A DNA stretch of 64,000 nucleotides from Lycium barbarum (lineage: Eukaryota; Streptophyta; Magnoliopsida; Solanales; Solanaceae): the NCBI RefSeq assembly GCF_019175385.1, contig NC_083346.1:119477771-119541770 (forward strand), written 5' to 3'. How positions within the stretch are numbered: position 1 is the stretch's first letter; the number at the start of each line of letters is the position of its first letter. Below the pieces are notes generated by a model that saw nothing but the letters and a program-made list of their open reading frames with translations, ran no database searches and was not told where the DNA came from. A program made the position numbers and the translations under genes. This document shows positions 35,314-47,075 of the stretch, piece after piece.

Positions 35314-37650
35314 TGTTGACACCCAATTTTGTCCCTCCTTTATTTAATTTATTTACTCGGGCTTCTAATTTATATAACGAACTAAATACTTTATTTTCAC
35401 TACTATTATTGACGCTACTTTTATTTTCAACATTACGAGCATTACTTTATCACAAATTTTAAATGTTCGTCATCGTTTCATTTTCGGGTTTGGAATCGTT
35501 AAATTAATTACAAGACAACATTTTGCAAAATATTTATTCTTCTACATATTAATTATTTATTGTCTTTACATAATATATATTATACCAGTTATTAAATTAG
35601 AATCCCAAAAATAATTAAATAGCGGAGGCAGGATCAACAATTTTCAGCCAAATTAATGACCCGAAATACAAATGCAATGTTATTCCCCTACCCAAATAAT
35701 CAGCCCACACTTTAAATACCCAGCCCATTACCCCTAAATTTTCGGACCCAACTGAGCCCAAATAACCCCCTGCCCGGTCCAGCCCACACCACAATTTTAC
35801 CCGACCCGGTCCAGTTCCCCCCTAAACCTAACCCTTTCCTCCTTCTCCTTCTCCTTCTTTTCTTTTCTTTTCCGCCCCCTCATCTCTTTCTCTCTTTTCT
35901 TTCTTCATCTTCTCCGCCGCCCCTCACCCTTTTCCGCCTCCTCCTCTCGCTCCCCCTTCGTCTCCTGCGTCTCTCTTTCATCGTCATCTCCACGCCTCAC
36001 ATTCTCCCCATTTCGACTGTCATCTTCGTGCTCTCTCCATTCTTTTCTGTCCGCCCCACACCTCTCCCACTTACCCTTGCTCCCCACGTGCTCTGCCACC
36101 TCCACTCACCTTTCTTTGTCCCCCACGCCTGTCGCTTGTCTCTTTCCCACGCTCCTCTCTTTATTTTAATACAAATAAAATCCTATAAATTGGAGTCGAA
36201 GCAAAAGGGTGAAGGGGGACTGATTTGCTTTCAAAAAAGGGGAATTTATTGAGTATTTGGAGGGACACATACCATCTTCCACACTTGATTTCTCCTTTTC
36301 CGGTGAACTTTAGCCGCGACCAACAATTACGCTATTTTCATTTTTTGTTTTGAAACTTTAGTTACTTTAATCGGGTTCGGGTTCGTTCGCGTTCGAGAGT
36401 AGATTCGAGGCCATCGACACCCCGTGCACTGCACCAAAACAAGGACTATCGCATGCGAGTTCCTCGGACTCGTCTTCTTCCACATTTGGCGTTGGGCTAA
36501 AAGCCCAACGCAACTCCTTTCGTGTCCAGATCCCTGACCGAAGCCCAACAGCCAACAGACCACAGCGGCAATATAAGTGGATTTGTTGGGCTTAAGCCGA
36601 ATAATGTGAACAGTTTGCAGCGGCTGAGCCCATTTAACCTATTTACTCTTCTGTTTTATTTTATTTTGTGCACTTAATTTGTAATCGCATAACTAACACT
36701 TTACTTATTTTATTTGCTTAGATTAGGTGAACCTTAGCGAAATTAGTGGGGTTTGATTTTAGTAAAATGGGTAGAAAGAACCAACAATTAATTTCATAGT
36801 TTCATTTTCATATTAAATTAGTTACAGTACCTACAATATTTATCTATATTAAAACAATTGGTTTTCAAGGACGTGAAGTCGTAAACATATATTTTGAATT
36901 AAGATCACGTTTCTATTCTTATTTTATTAGAAATTTCAAGACGTCACTAATATGCGAAAAATATGAATTCAAGCACATTCTATAAATAATTTTGCAAGAT
37001 TCATCTAATTGTACGCATTTTTGTTTAAATGTGGTTGAATAAAAGTTAAAGAGAAAGAAATCCACTCCCTTTTGCATCTTACTTACAAAAACAAAGTCTA
37101 GATTTTCTACGTTGCAATATTTATACAATACAACGTTTAGTTAAAGTTCACGTTTATTGAACCTTCTCCACACGTATCACTTTAAACAGCGCTATTATAC
37201 TTTCATTTAAAGTCTTAACATTTAGAAGTCATATTTTTAAAATAGCATTGGGAGTACTCTTTTATACAAATTATTATTTCCTATAAATTCTGTTTTAAAA
37301 TAGCGTTCTTACATGTTTATCTATAACAAAGCTACGTTCTTTTCTATAATACTACATTTACACTTAGCCTAACTAATCGTAAGTCCGGTCGGATTAACCA
37401 TTATTAATGGAATTTAGAGGATGCCTAATACCTTCCCTCTAAGTTAGTTGAACCCGTACCCAGAATCATTTGGTTTCGTAGACTTTAAAATAAAATCAAC
37501 TTTAGATAAATAACTTTAAATAAACTCTAGGTGTCCTAATTCACCATAAATAATTAGGTGGCGACTCCTTAATTTAACATAAACAAAAAACAGGAATCTC
37601 CAATATGTCGTACTTCTAATTTAACTCCGCGGTTAAAATGGGGTGTGACA
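35314..37650 (+). mobile_element. Solo Ogre-like LTR (2337 bp), + strand
   Basis: Starts TGTTGACACCCAATTTTGTC, ends AAAATGGGGTGTGACA, with a perfect CCCCC target duplication (35309-35313 and 37651-37655). The last 270 bp are the reverse complement of the 24094-24340 and 49317-49560 segments. A pyrimidine-rich stretch (about 35815-36165) lies in the middle. Removing it rejoins CAGTACATATCTCGTACTAA with the GGGGGCTGCGTTTCATG block, as in the uninterrupted relative at 4690-4740. Confidence 0.92.
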
Positions 37651-37804
37651 CCCCCTTTTTTAGGTGAGGGGCGGGGGCTGCGTTTCATGCCCGCAGGTAG
37701 GGATACTCGATTTGGTGATCCTCCAGCCTAGGATTTCCACTAAGCTATTTAGAGAGCTTCATTGTTCCGGAGCCTATCTTATTTTGGGTACAGATCTCTT
37801 GATA

Positions 37805-37808
<4 letters not shown>

Positions 37809-37897
<89 letters not shown>
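37809..37897. repeat. Compound (GT)n(AT)n microsatellite
   Basis: About 18 GT units followed by about 26 AT units, just right of the solo LTR. Confidence 0.95.
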
Positions 37898-37900
<3 letters not shown>

Positions 37901-38314
37901 TATCCAGAGGTACGGTGGGGCCCTGTCCCGTCATATTTCACTATCGATACTCTTAGAGGTCTGTAGATATATGCGTGGGTTGTGTATAAGTTTTGTTCAG
38001 CTATGTCTATACGATGTGCTATGGAAATATTCGTCTGTAGTGGCAGCCTTGTCGGCTTGCGTATGGTATTGAAATGTAGTGGCAGCCTTGTCGGCTTGCG
38101 TATCATATTATGCTTTAATTAGTTGTGACTCCTCAGGAAACAGGTTATCGGGATATATATCTATGTATATATATATATGATGACGTTATGAACCTTTGGA
38201 GTTCTTTTGCAAGTTTCTATATTGTTCTTAGATTCAGTTTGACTATATCTTATAGGTACGTATACGAGTGTCCAGCTCGGGCACTAGTCATGGCCCATGG
38301 GGCTGGGTCATGAC

Positions 38315-40970
38315 ATGACAATTCTTATGACAAGTACTGGGATGCACAAATGCTACCTACACACATTTTAGGCAAAAGAGCGAGATATCCATGACAGGGA
38401 AGGGACTAGTAAAGACTTAGTCTCCTCAATCAAGCAAAACCAAACACCCAGTATAGGACCTCTTACTTAAATAAAACAAACATGACACAGGATGGACAGA
38501 AGGCAGACAAGTTCAATTATTCTGGCGTGATAACAAAACAAACATCAGATCTTAGCTAGGTTCAAAATGATACCAATAAATGCATAGATAAATTCAATAC
38601 TTGCACATGCTATAAACCAAAGAAAGGGCAAAGGACAGAAAATCAGTTATGCTTTTGAAAGGCAAAGGCTTTAAATGGTCCTAGTGACCAGATGATTCCT
38701 TTTCAATGAGTTTAAGATTCAGATCCCATCTCTGTTAAATTTGCTCTTTCTTTTAAAGTTCAGCAAACAAAACAACAAGCCATAACAATGAGCTTATCAA
38801 AGCAGCAACAGTCCAAACTAAAATTTAAAGATATTTAGGATTTAGAGTTATTTACTAATGTTTTAAAAGCCTACAAGCAGTAGCTAACTGGAAAAATAAG
38901 GAATCTCGACATACCATTTCCAGCTTAGACAACATGATATGGGAAATACAAACAGGGCCGGCAATAATCCATAGATGAAATGGTTCTAAGGAATTCTACT
39001 TGATTAAAAAATGAGGTTTCTGATATAAAAAAAAAGGTGCTGGACTACTGGTTTTGTTGAAATATGTTGAACAAGATCTTTGCACTTAAGATATGTATAC
39101 ATTTATTTATTCACCATAATTTCAGCTCTGTTTCAATGCTCAAAACAAATAAATGTCTTAGAAGAAAAGCATTTAGTTTATACACAAATCATATTTTTAA
39201 AACATCATGGTCACAGTTCGATTCTGCAGAACCTTCTTCAGACAAGTTTGGACTTTTCAAACAAGAAATCATAATTTAGACAGGGCTTAATTCAACATAT
39301 GCATACTTAATTGAAATAACAACATCATTAACATATAAAAACAGCTCATTTAGTCAGATTTAAACTTATGAAAGCATTGTTAGCTGAATACGGTCTTACC
39401 ACATTCTTCAAAATGGGACACATACCAATCATATATAAGTTAGTAGCATGATTTCAAGACTGTCACTACCAGCCAATATGTGATGCACATAATCAAAACG
39501 TATCGAACCTATTCGACTCAGAATTTGTAAGTATGCTAATCGTAGAACCAAGCATATGGATATAGATTAAAACTAAACATGGGTACCAAATCAAACCTAC
39601 AAACAGGTTTGATGCCTAGCCTCAATCAACCACCAATCAAACAACACGATTAACACACTGAACATGCATGAAGTTACACTGAGTAAGATTGAACTAAAAT
39701 TAACTAACTACAGAAAATAACTCATATACACATCAAACAAGGAAGAAAATGAACTGCGAGGAAGAGGGGAAGTTGCTGACCTTATGCAGGTGCAGCGAAA
39801 TAGGGTGCGGGATTTCAAATCTACGCTCGAACTCGAGTATGCCTTGTATGCAAAAAATAACAACAGACAGCAAATTCAGGAAAAATAAGAATAGAGAAAG
39901 CAAGGAAATTTTTTAGTTTATTAAGAACAAAGGTGGCGGCTTCAAGCAGAATTCTTTTTAGGGAAGTTTGTTTAGATGGGAATTTAGGATAAGGGATGAT
40001 GGTTCTGAAAAACCTCAATATTTCTGGGGATTCGATGGCTGAAAAAGAACCCCCTTTGAACGAACGCTAAAGATTCCTATTTATAGTTGTGAGCTAGGGT
40101 TTTTGATTTTTTGGGCGGGATCTTGAACAATGGGTTTAATTCTTGAGTCAAAAATTCCCGTTTGAAGACTTTTGGACGAACTTCGAGACTTTCATGTGAC
40201 TTGGTGAGATTTGTGCCCAAAATGGAGGAAGGATCATGAAAGAAATCGATTGAAGTTGACATTTTCCTCCATATTTTGAAAAGCTTTGGTCAAATACGAA
40301 TGGGGGAGCGTCCTTCTGTCAGTGGGCATGTCATGGTCCTGGAGATTTCATCAAAAAAGGGGAGGGCAGAGCATTACCATTGATAAAGGTAGTTGGAGCT
40401 TTGCTTGAAGGGGAAACTGGGTGAGGGAGGCGTGTCTGATGGAAAAGAGTAGAAACCCTACTCTTTCCCTTTGTTTGGACGAGTGGGTCGGGTCGGACGG
40501 GAAATGGGTGTGGGCTGGGTCAATTTTTTTCTTTTGGGCTGGGTATTATAACGAATGGGCTGGTAATTTTGGGTCGGGTATTATTTTAGCAATAACAGGC
40601 TGTTTCGGAAAAAGGGTAGGTTTTATAGACTGGTCCGAAAAAGTAATACAGATAGATTGGGCTTGGGTTTGGATTAGATGAATTAAAATATGGGCCTAAT
40701 GAAAGAAATAATTTAGGCTTCTAATTTTAAATAAAAGACCTATTTCAATTAACTATATGCTAACGTGTGCCAAAATATTATGTAATATAAAAGTACATAT
40801 TTATTAGGGCTCTGATAAAAATAGAAATTACATTACGTCGCAATATCCGTGGAATAATGTTTTGGAAGTCAACAGTAAATAAAATGCTATCATTTAATTA
40901 TGCGAAAATAAATGCGATGCGTGTGCATAAAAAATGTTGAGACGATTATGATGCGGATTATAATAATACC

Positions 40971-41043
<73 letters not shown>

Positions 41044-41351
41044 GTGAAGAAGAAGAAGAAGAAGAAGAAGAAGAAGAAGAAGAAGAAGAAGAAGAAGAAG
41101 AAGAAGAAGAAGAAGAAGAAGAAGAAGAAGGAGGAGAAGAAGAAGGAGATGAAGAAGGAGAAGGAGAATAGTGATAATGGTAATAAAAATAATGACAGCT
41201 AGTGATTGTAATAGAACAATGAAATGCCGGTAAAATATAATAAAAGTTAATAATTGTAGTAAAATATAAATGATTATTTCATAATTTGCTGAAAATACTA
41301 TAAGCGTAAATAGATATTTTGGGGAAGACGGGACAAAATTGGGTGGCAACA
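38315..41351 (-). repeat. LTR2 of the Ogre-like array, truncated
   Basis: Matches 51483-54418 of LTR3 at about 95% over the segment I compared. It starts on the minus strand at 41351 (TGTTGCCACCC, one change from TGTTGACACCC). The distal 2.1 kb, equal to 49317-51482, is missing; the match stops where the LTR at 33298-38314 begins. Confidence 0.85.
40973..41137. repeat. (AAT)n followed by (GAA)n in LTR2
   Basis: About 23 AAT units, then about 30 GAA units, then impure GA-rich sequence to about 41168. Poly-Leu and poly-Lys ORFs across it are artefacts. Confidence 0.95.
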
Positions 41352-42049
41352 ACTTATCCCTCTTTGCCCGGTAATGATGAAAGAATTTTCGGGAAAAGAC
41401 GTTGACTCAGTAGCCTATTTTGTCCCGGCTAAAGGATTTTGGAGTACTAACGGTAAAGAAAATTTAAGAGGATTACGGCCGAACTCCGGTCTCCGAGTTG
41501 CCTATATATCTCAGACTGCTTGAGAATCAGGCCGTGTGTAGTTCTGAGATTACTACGACGCCTATGAATAACGAATCTCGATTGGTGCGAATCTTTGTAA
41601 AATATTGTTGCAGTGTCGAATTATGGTGACATTGGGTATTATGATAGAACTCGAGAATTCTGAAAATTGGATATGCTGGAATGCAGCAGAATAATTGGGA
41701 ATTCGAGGGTGTTCGAGATAGATCTTTGACCCTTGTCGGGAAGTTTGATTATCCTTCCCAACAGATTTCCCTAGTTCGCTGCCGAAGAAATAGTTCCACG
41801 TTGCGCTAAAGCTCCTACAAAACTTAAACAAGATAAAATAATCAGTAAAAATAAATATCGAAAGTAAAAACCTATAATGTAAACCCATAAAAAGCTGCAA
41901 TGATTTAAATAACATGCTAGCCTTGCTGAGGCTGATGCAAATGAGGTTCTAGGTCGATGATTCATGAGAATAATGCCTTTCGGCGATGAAAATGAGGCCT
42001 TAAACCAGATGGGCTATTTAAGCCGAATGATTTATGAGAAATGAGGCTT

Positions 42050-42955
42050 TTTAAGATGGCATGATGCGTTTGCAGGGCATTTGAAAGTAATAATGCGATA
42101 GACGTGCGGTGCTTCTGCAAGCATTCACGAGACATTTGCAATGCAGGTGCTGTGCGTTTTGCGAGCATTGATGCAGTGCCTTTGCAGGGCATTTGAATGC
42201 GATGTATATGCGGTGCATTTGCGAGCATTCGCAGGGCAATTGAAAGTAATGATGCAATGCGTGTGTGGTGCGTTTGCGAGCATTCGCAAGACATTTGAAA
42301 GCAATAAAGCAATGCAAGTACGGTGCGTTTGCGAGCATTGATGCAGTGCCTTTGCAGGGCATTTGAATGCGATGTATGTGCGGTGCATTTGCGAGCATTC
42401 GCAAGGCATTTGAAAGCAATGAATAAATGTGTGTGTGGTGCGCCTACGAGCATTCGCAGGGCGTTTGAAAGTAATAATGCAATGCATGGTGCGGTGCGTT
42501 TGCGAGCATTCGCCAAAGTAATAATGCAATGGATGTGCGGTGCGTTTGCGAGCATTCGCAAAGTATTTGAAAGTAATAATGCAATGTATGGTGTGTTTCG
42601 TTTGCGAGCATTCGCAAAGTAGTAATGCAATGCATATGCGGTGCGTTTGCGAGCATTCGCAAAGTAATAATGCAATGCATGTGCGGTGCGTTTGTGAGCA
42701 ATTGCAAAGTAAATATGCAATGCATGTGCGGTGCGTTTGCGAGCATTCGCAAAGTAATAATGCAATGCATATGCGGTGCGTTTGCGTTTGCGAGCATTTG
42801 CAGTGCCTTTGCAGGGCATTTGAAAGTAATAATGCAATGGATGTGCGGTGCGTTTGCGAGCATTCGCAGGGCAGTTGAAAGCAATAATGCAATGCATGTG
42901 CGGTGCGTTTGCAAGCAATAAAGCAATGCAGGTGCAGTGTATTTGAGAGCATACC
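42050..42955. repeat. Minisatellite block 1, period 45 bp and longer variants
   Basis: The unit contains GTGCGGTGCGTTTGCGAGCA and TTCGCAAAGTAATAATGCAA. Some units carry an extra GGCATTTGAAAGTAATAAT stretch. A 45 bp period is divisible by three, which explains the long ORFs on both strands (318 and 277 codons on the minus strand, rich in His, Cys and Ala). These are not regarded as genes. Confidence 0.9.
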
Positions 42956-42957
42956 CA

Positions 42958-43275
42958 AATAAAATGATTAAGTCCTATTGTAAGGCGGACAAACCTAAAT
43001 GAATAATGAAGTCCTATTATAAGGTGGACAAACCTAAATAAATTCTATTAAAGGCGGACAAATCTAAGATGTTCAATTAAAGGCGAACAAGCCTAAAATG
43101 TTCAATTAAAGGCGAACAAGCCTAAAATGTTCAATTAAAGGCGAACAAGCCTAAAATGTATAAATTGAAGGCGGATAAGCCTAACATGTCCTATTAAAGG
43201 CGGACTAGCCTAAAATGTCCTATTAAAGGCGGACTAGCCTAAAATGTCCTATTAAAGGCGGATTAGCCTAAAATG
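42958..43275. repeat. Minisatellite block 2, about 29 bp
   Basis: The unit is close to TCCTATTAAAGGCGGACTAG plus CCTAAAATG; the last copies are almost identical, earlier ones more diverged. Confidence 0.9.
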
Positions 43276-43665
43276 TGGTGCTTTTGCGAACAATGATGTT
43301 GTGCCTTTGCCGGGTATTTGAAAGTAATAATGCAATGCAGGTGCGGCGCTTTTGCAGTGTGGGACATTTGAAAGCAGTAGTGCATATGCAGTGCGGGGCA
43401 TTTGAAGCAATAGTGCATATGCAGTGCGGGAAATTTAAAGCAATAGTGCATATGCGTTGCGAGCATTCACAAGGCATTTGAAAGTAAAAATGCGATGCAG
43501 GTGCGGTGCTTTTGCAGTGCGGGACATTTGAAAACAGTAGTGCATATGCAGTGCGGGGAATTTAAAGCAATAGTGCATATGCAGTGCGGGGAATTTAAAG
43601 CAATAGTGCATGTGCAGTGCATTTGAGAGCACTTACGCAAAGCATTTGGAAGCAATAATATTTGT
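43276..43665. repeat. Minisatellite block 3, about 33 bp
   Basis: The unit holds GTGCATATGCAGTGCGGGG and AATTTAAAGCAATA. Interspersed GCGAGCATTC words link it to block 1, suggesting a shared origin. Confidence 0.8.
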
Positions 43666-44224
43666 GCGCTGATATATTGGAAAGAAAATCGTTTGTAAGA
43701 CTTAAGCATTAATTTATCGCAGATTTCGAGAATTATTAATATTTGAGAGGCATAATTGTTATAAGAAGGTTCAAACCGCTCGACGCGCAATCCTTGCAAA
43801 GCCGCAAACATCACATATTTCAAACTCCGCTATTTGGATATCTGCATCCAAAGAAAATTGTAAGTTTTGGGGGGAGGTTGATTCGCGTTAACTTTGTAGA
43901 CCCGGCTCTTGACGCTTCATGCTTCCAATTTGGTCTGGACTTGTAACTTCCGCCTATTTCTAAGTCTTGGCCAATTAACAAAACTATTTGATTAAAATCA
44001 TATTATTTTTAAAAAGAAATATGCATAAAAATATGTATATAGTGATAAATAATTTCTGCTGATTTTGGAACTGTGACGCATTTACAAAACGAGCATGCTT
44101 TTTTCAAAGTCTTCCTTTGCTTGATAACTCAGTTGACCAATGTTCTTTCATGCCTCTCGATGCACCTTGCGACGATGCTTTTAAGAATTTGTCCCAGTTT
44201 CTGGCATGGGAGGGTATTGAGCTT

Positions 44225-44400
44225 TTAAAATGACGAGACCAAGGCTTATATAGGCTGCCTATGTATCCCACTAAGGGAATCAGGTCAAGCGTAGTTCAAA
44301 TTACAAGCAAAACAAAATTGAGCTTTTCTAATAATGTGACCGAGGCCTATGTGGGCCTCCTACGTATCCCGCCGCGGGAATCAGGTCAGGCGTAGTTCAT
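44225..44400 (-). repeat. Tandem pair of a conserved Ogre UTR motif
   Basis: Two copies, about 110 bp apart, of a segment with CCTACGTATCCC / GGGAATCAGGTC / GCGTAGTTC words. A degraded copy lies at 41497-41540 next to LTR2 and another, cut, at 33272-33297. I recall this motif from many Solanaceae repeats; its role is unknown to me. Confidence 0.6.
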
Positions 44401-44714
44401 AATTTAGAGACGAAAAGAAGTTCCTGAAAGAGTTTGACGATATTGAGCTCAGGTGTGAGGTATGGGTAGAAGCGTAAGAATTTGACAAGGAAAAATATAT
44501 TTACTGTAATGACTAGCATGGAGGATGTGTATGAATGTATCTCTCATGTCAAGTTGTGGTGATACCGTACATGAATTAATTTGACGGATTAAAAGATTAA
44601 GAAAACGGAAACGGAAGCAAAAGCTGCTCCCATTTGATGAGAGGTAACTCCTGTTTATGTCTTGTACCTGTAGTCTTAACATGACTGGATAAAATGGTGA
44701 GTGCTCAACTATTA

Positions 44715-45055
44715 GATATAAAGCGTGATGAATAGTTAAACATGATGCAAACTCCTTTTAGACAATGAGAAGATGCCTTCAGACAATAAAGATGGTGCCT
44801 TTGGCTATGATGTCTTAGGGTCATAGTGCAAGAAATAAGATCCTTAGGCCATGAAATGGTGTCTTTAGGCCATGAAGATGATGCCCTTAGACAATGACGC
44901 CTTTGGATGATGATACACAAAGTAAACTTCTTAGGCCATGAAATGTTGTCTTTAGGCTATGAAAATGATGCCTTTAGACTATGATGCCCTTAGATGATGA
45001 TGCATAAAAGTAAAGTCCTTTGGCCATGAAATGGTGTCTTTGATGCCCTCGGATA
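44715..45055. repeat. Minisatellite block 4, degenerate
   Basis: Short words such as TTAGGCCATGAAATGGTGTC and GATGCCTTTAGACTATGA alternate in a loose higher-order pattern of roughly 110 bp. More diverged than the other blocks. Confidence 0.7.
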
Positions 45056-45084
45056 GTTAAAATGATAATTATGAGTAAGGAGAG

Positions 45085-45765
45085 CGTATCCGTTTTGAGG
45101 AGGCAGTGCTCAGCCTTAATGTGGAAACATTGAGAGGACGGTGCTTAAACCGTGCAAAATATAGTAGAAGGCGGTGCTCAGCCTTATGTAGACTTCAAGA
45201 GGGGGTGCTCAGCCCATGCAACATGTAGAAGGCGGTGCTCAGCCTCATGCAGAAAACATCAAGAGGGCGGTGCTCAGCCCATGCAACATATAGATGGCAG
45301 TTCTTAGCCTCATGCAGAAACATCAAGAGGGCGGTGCTCAGCCCATGCCACAGATAGAAGACAGTGCTCAGCCTTATGCAGAAACATCAAGAAGGCGGTG
45401 CTCAGCCCATGCAGCATGTAGAAGGCGATGCTTAGCCTTATGCAGAAACATCAAGAGGGCGGTGATAAGCCCATGCAACAGATAGAAGGTGGTGCTCAGC
45501 CTTATGCAAAAACATCCAGCAGGCGATGCTCAGCCCATGCAACATATAAAAGGCGGTGCTCAGCCTTTTGCAGAAATTTCAAAGGGGCGGTGCACAACCC
45601 ATGCAACATATAAAAGGCGGTGCTCAGCCTTATGTAGAAATTTCAAGGGAGTGGTGCTTAGCCCCTGCAATATATAGAAGGTAGTGCTCAGCCTTATGCC
45701 GAGACTTCAAGAGAGCGGTGCTCAGCCCATGCAACATATAAAGGCGGTGCTCAGCCACTTTTGAT
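45085..45765. repeat. Minisatellite block 5, about 64 bp dimer, roughly ten copies
   Basis: Each unit has two half-repeats sharing GGCGGTGCTCAGCC: one continues TTATGCAGAAACATCAAGAG, the other CATGCAACATATAGAA. Copies are well matched. ORFs across it are artefacts. Confidence 0.9.
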
Positions 45766-46011
45766 GCATGTTATTTGCAATATTTATGATGATATAGAAT
45801 GTTTGTGAGGTTGTACCTGTCATTCCATTTTCGTGGCAAATATTGAGATAATATATGGAGAATGATAGATTTACTCATTTTCCTTGTTGATTTGAAGGAT
45901 ACGCGTTCAGATATCTGATTTCTTCCCTTTCATTCTTTATTTCCGTTTAAACTTATCATAATGCAGGATATACGAAGTAACAAGGGCTAACCAAGGAGAG
46001 ATACACCAGAT

Positions 46012-46722
46012 TTAATGGCTAAATCATAGCAAATGAGGCGACTAAGTTGAGATGAAGAGAGAGCAAAGATATGGAGGGTGGCGGCTGAAGGAAAATGTTT
46101 AGGTTTTGGGTAAGTGGGGTAGTTTGGATAACTGGAGGCTGAGGAATATAGGGAGTGGTGAAAGGTAGCGGATTGGCTTGTTGGAAGTTAATTTGTTGGG
46201 GGTTGGCTTGTTGCAGGTCATTTTGTTGCGGGATGGTTTGTTGTGAGATGTTTGTTGCTAGCTAGTTTGTTGTGGGATGGGGGGTGAATCGGCAGTGCCT
46301 GGGTTGACTGTGTGAAGTGGAGGGTTTGAGGGAGAGGGCTGAAGAGCGGACGAGTCAACAGGTGAAAAGGATGGTGGAATTATCGCGCTCGTTCTTTGTT
46401 CTTGGTGAGGAGTGTTGAGGGTAATGGATAGGTTGGTGAGATTTCATAGTCTCTCAATTTCACTTTGCATATTGGCTATTTCCTACATCATTTGGGCGAT
46501 GAGTTCGTCATTCCCTCCTCCCGAAGCCTCGGGTTCGTCTCTTGGAACGGTGACGAGTCCCAAGCCGGTCTGTTCGGATGCCCCTGAATCATTCATATCA
46601 TTGGATGCTCGTGCTCTTGATCTTGTGTAGTACGGGTGGTCTTCTAGTTCACAGTCAACACGAATCACACTTTGGGGGGGGGGGGGGGGGGGGGAATAAT
46701 CAAAATAAAAATAAAACCTCAA
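46012..46722 (-). pseudogene. gag: N-terminal gag stub of the Ogre-like element
   Basis: The minus-strand frame from about 46722 has a Pro run (a poly-G tract on the + strand, 46674-46694), then RVDCELEDHPYYTRSRARA and ELIAQMM*EIANMQSEIERL*NLTNLSI with two stops, then a Pro/Ser/Thr/Gln-rich linker. This heptad-like N-terminus is typical of Ogre/Tat gag. It ends near 46012, where gag-pol has been removed. Confidence 0.65.
46674..46694. repeat. Poly-G tract
   Basis: 21 consecutive G within the gag stub, read as Pro codons on the minus strand. Confidence 0.9.
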
Positions 46723-47075
46723 AAATGAAGAAAACTGCGTTAGTGTAGTGCGGATGTTTGCTGCTTAAAATAATGCGAACATTGGGCAAATAACGTTGAA
46801 AGAAGCACATATTGCATAGCAAACAAAACACATATTGTATAGCAAACAAATCATATATAAAAAAAAGGAAATATCGCAAACACAGCGCGACCTATTATGC
46901 AAGGGACCTCTTTTGCGCTACAGGTAGGCCTAACGCGGATTTGAAGGATAAAATATGCAATTATATATCATCCCAATGTGCTATTAATTGAAGGCCCCAA
47001 AACATACAATGTTCAAAATGTAAATCCTGATGCAAATGAAATTATTACAATTACTACTTGGCTTTCATAAGATAA

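Noticed and set aside
40894..41352. 152-codon poly-Leu ORF (minus) and poly-Lys ORF (plus)
   Set aside because: They read through AAT and GAA microsatellites in LTR2.
41962..42958. Minus-strand ORFs of 318, 277 and 160 codons as Cys/His-rich protein genes
   Set aside because: They follow the 45 bp tandem repeat, occur in several frames on both strands and have no homology I can recognise.
43000..45765. CRISPR-like spaced repeats
   Set aside because: The units are contiguous tandem repeats without unique spacers, in a plant retrotransposon.
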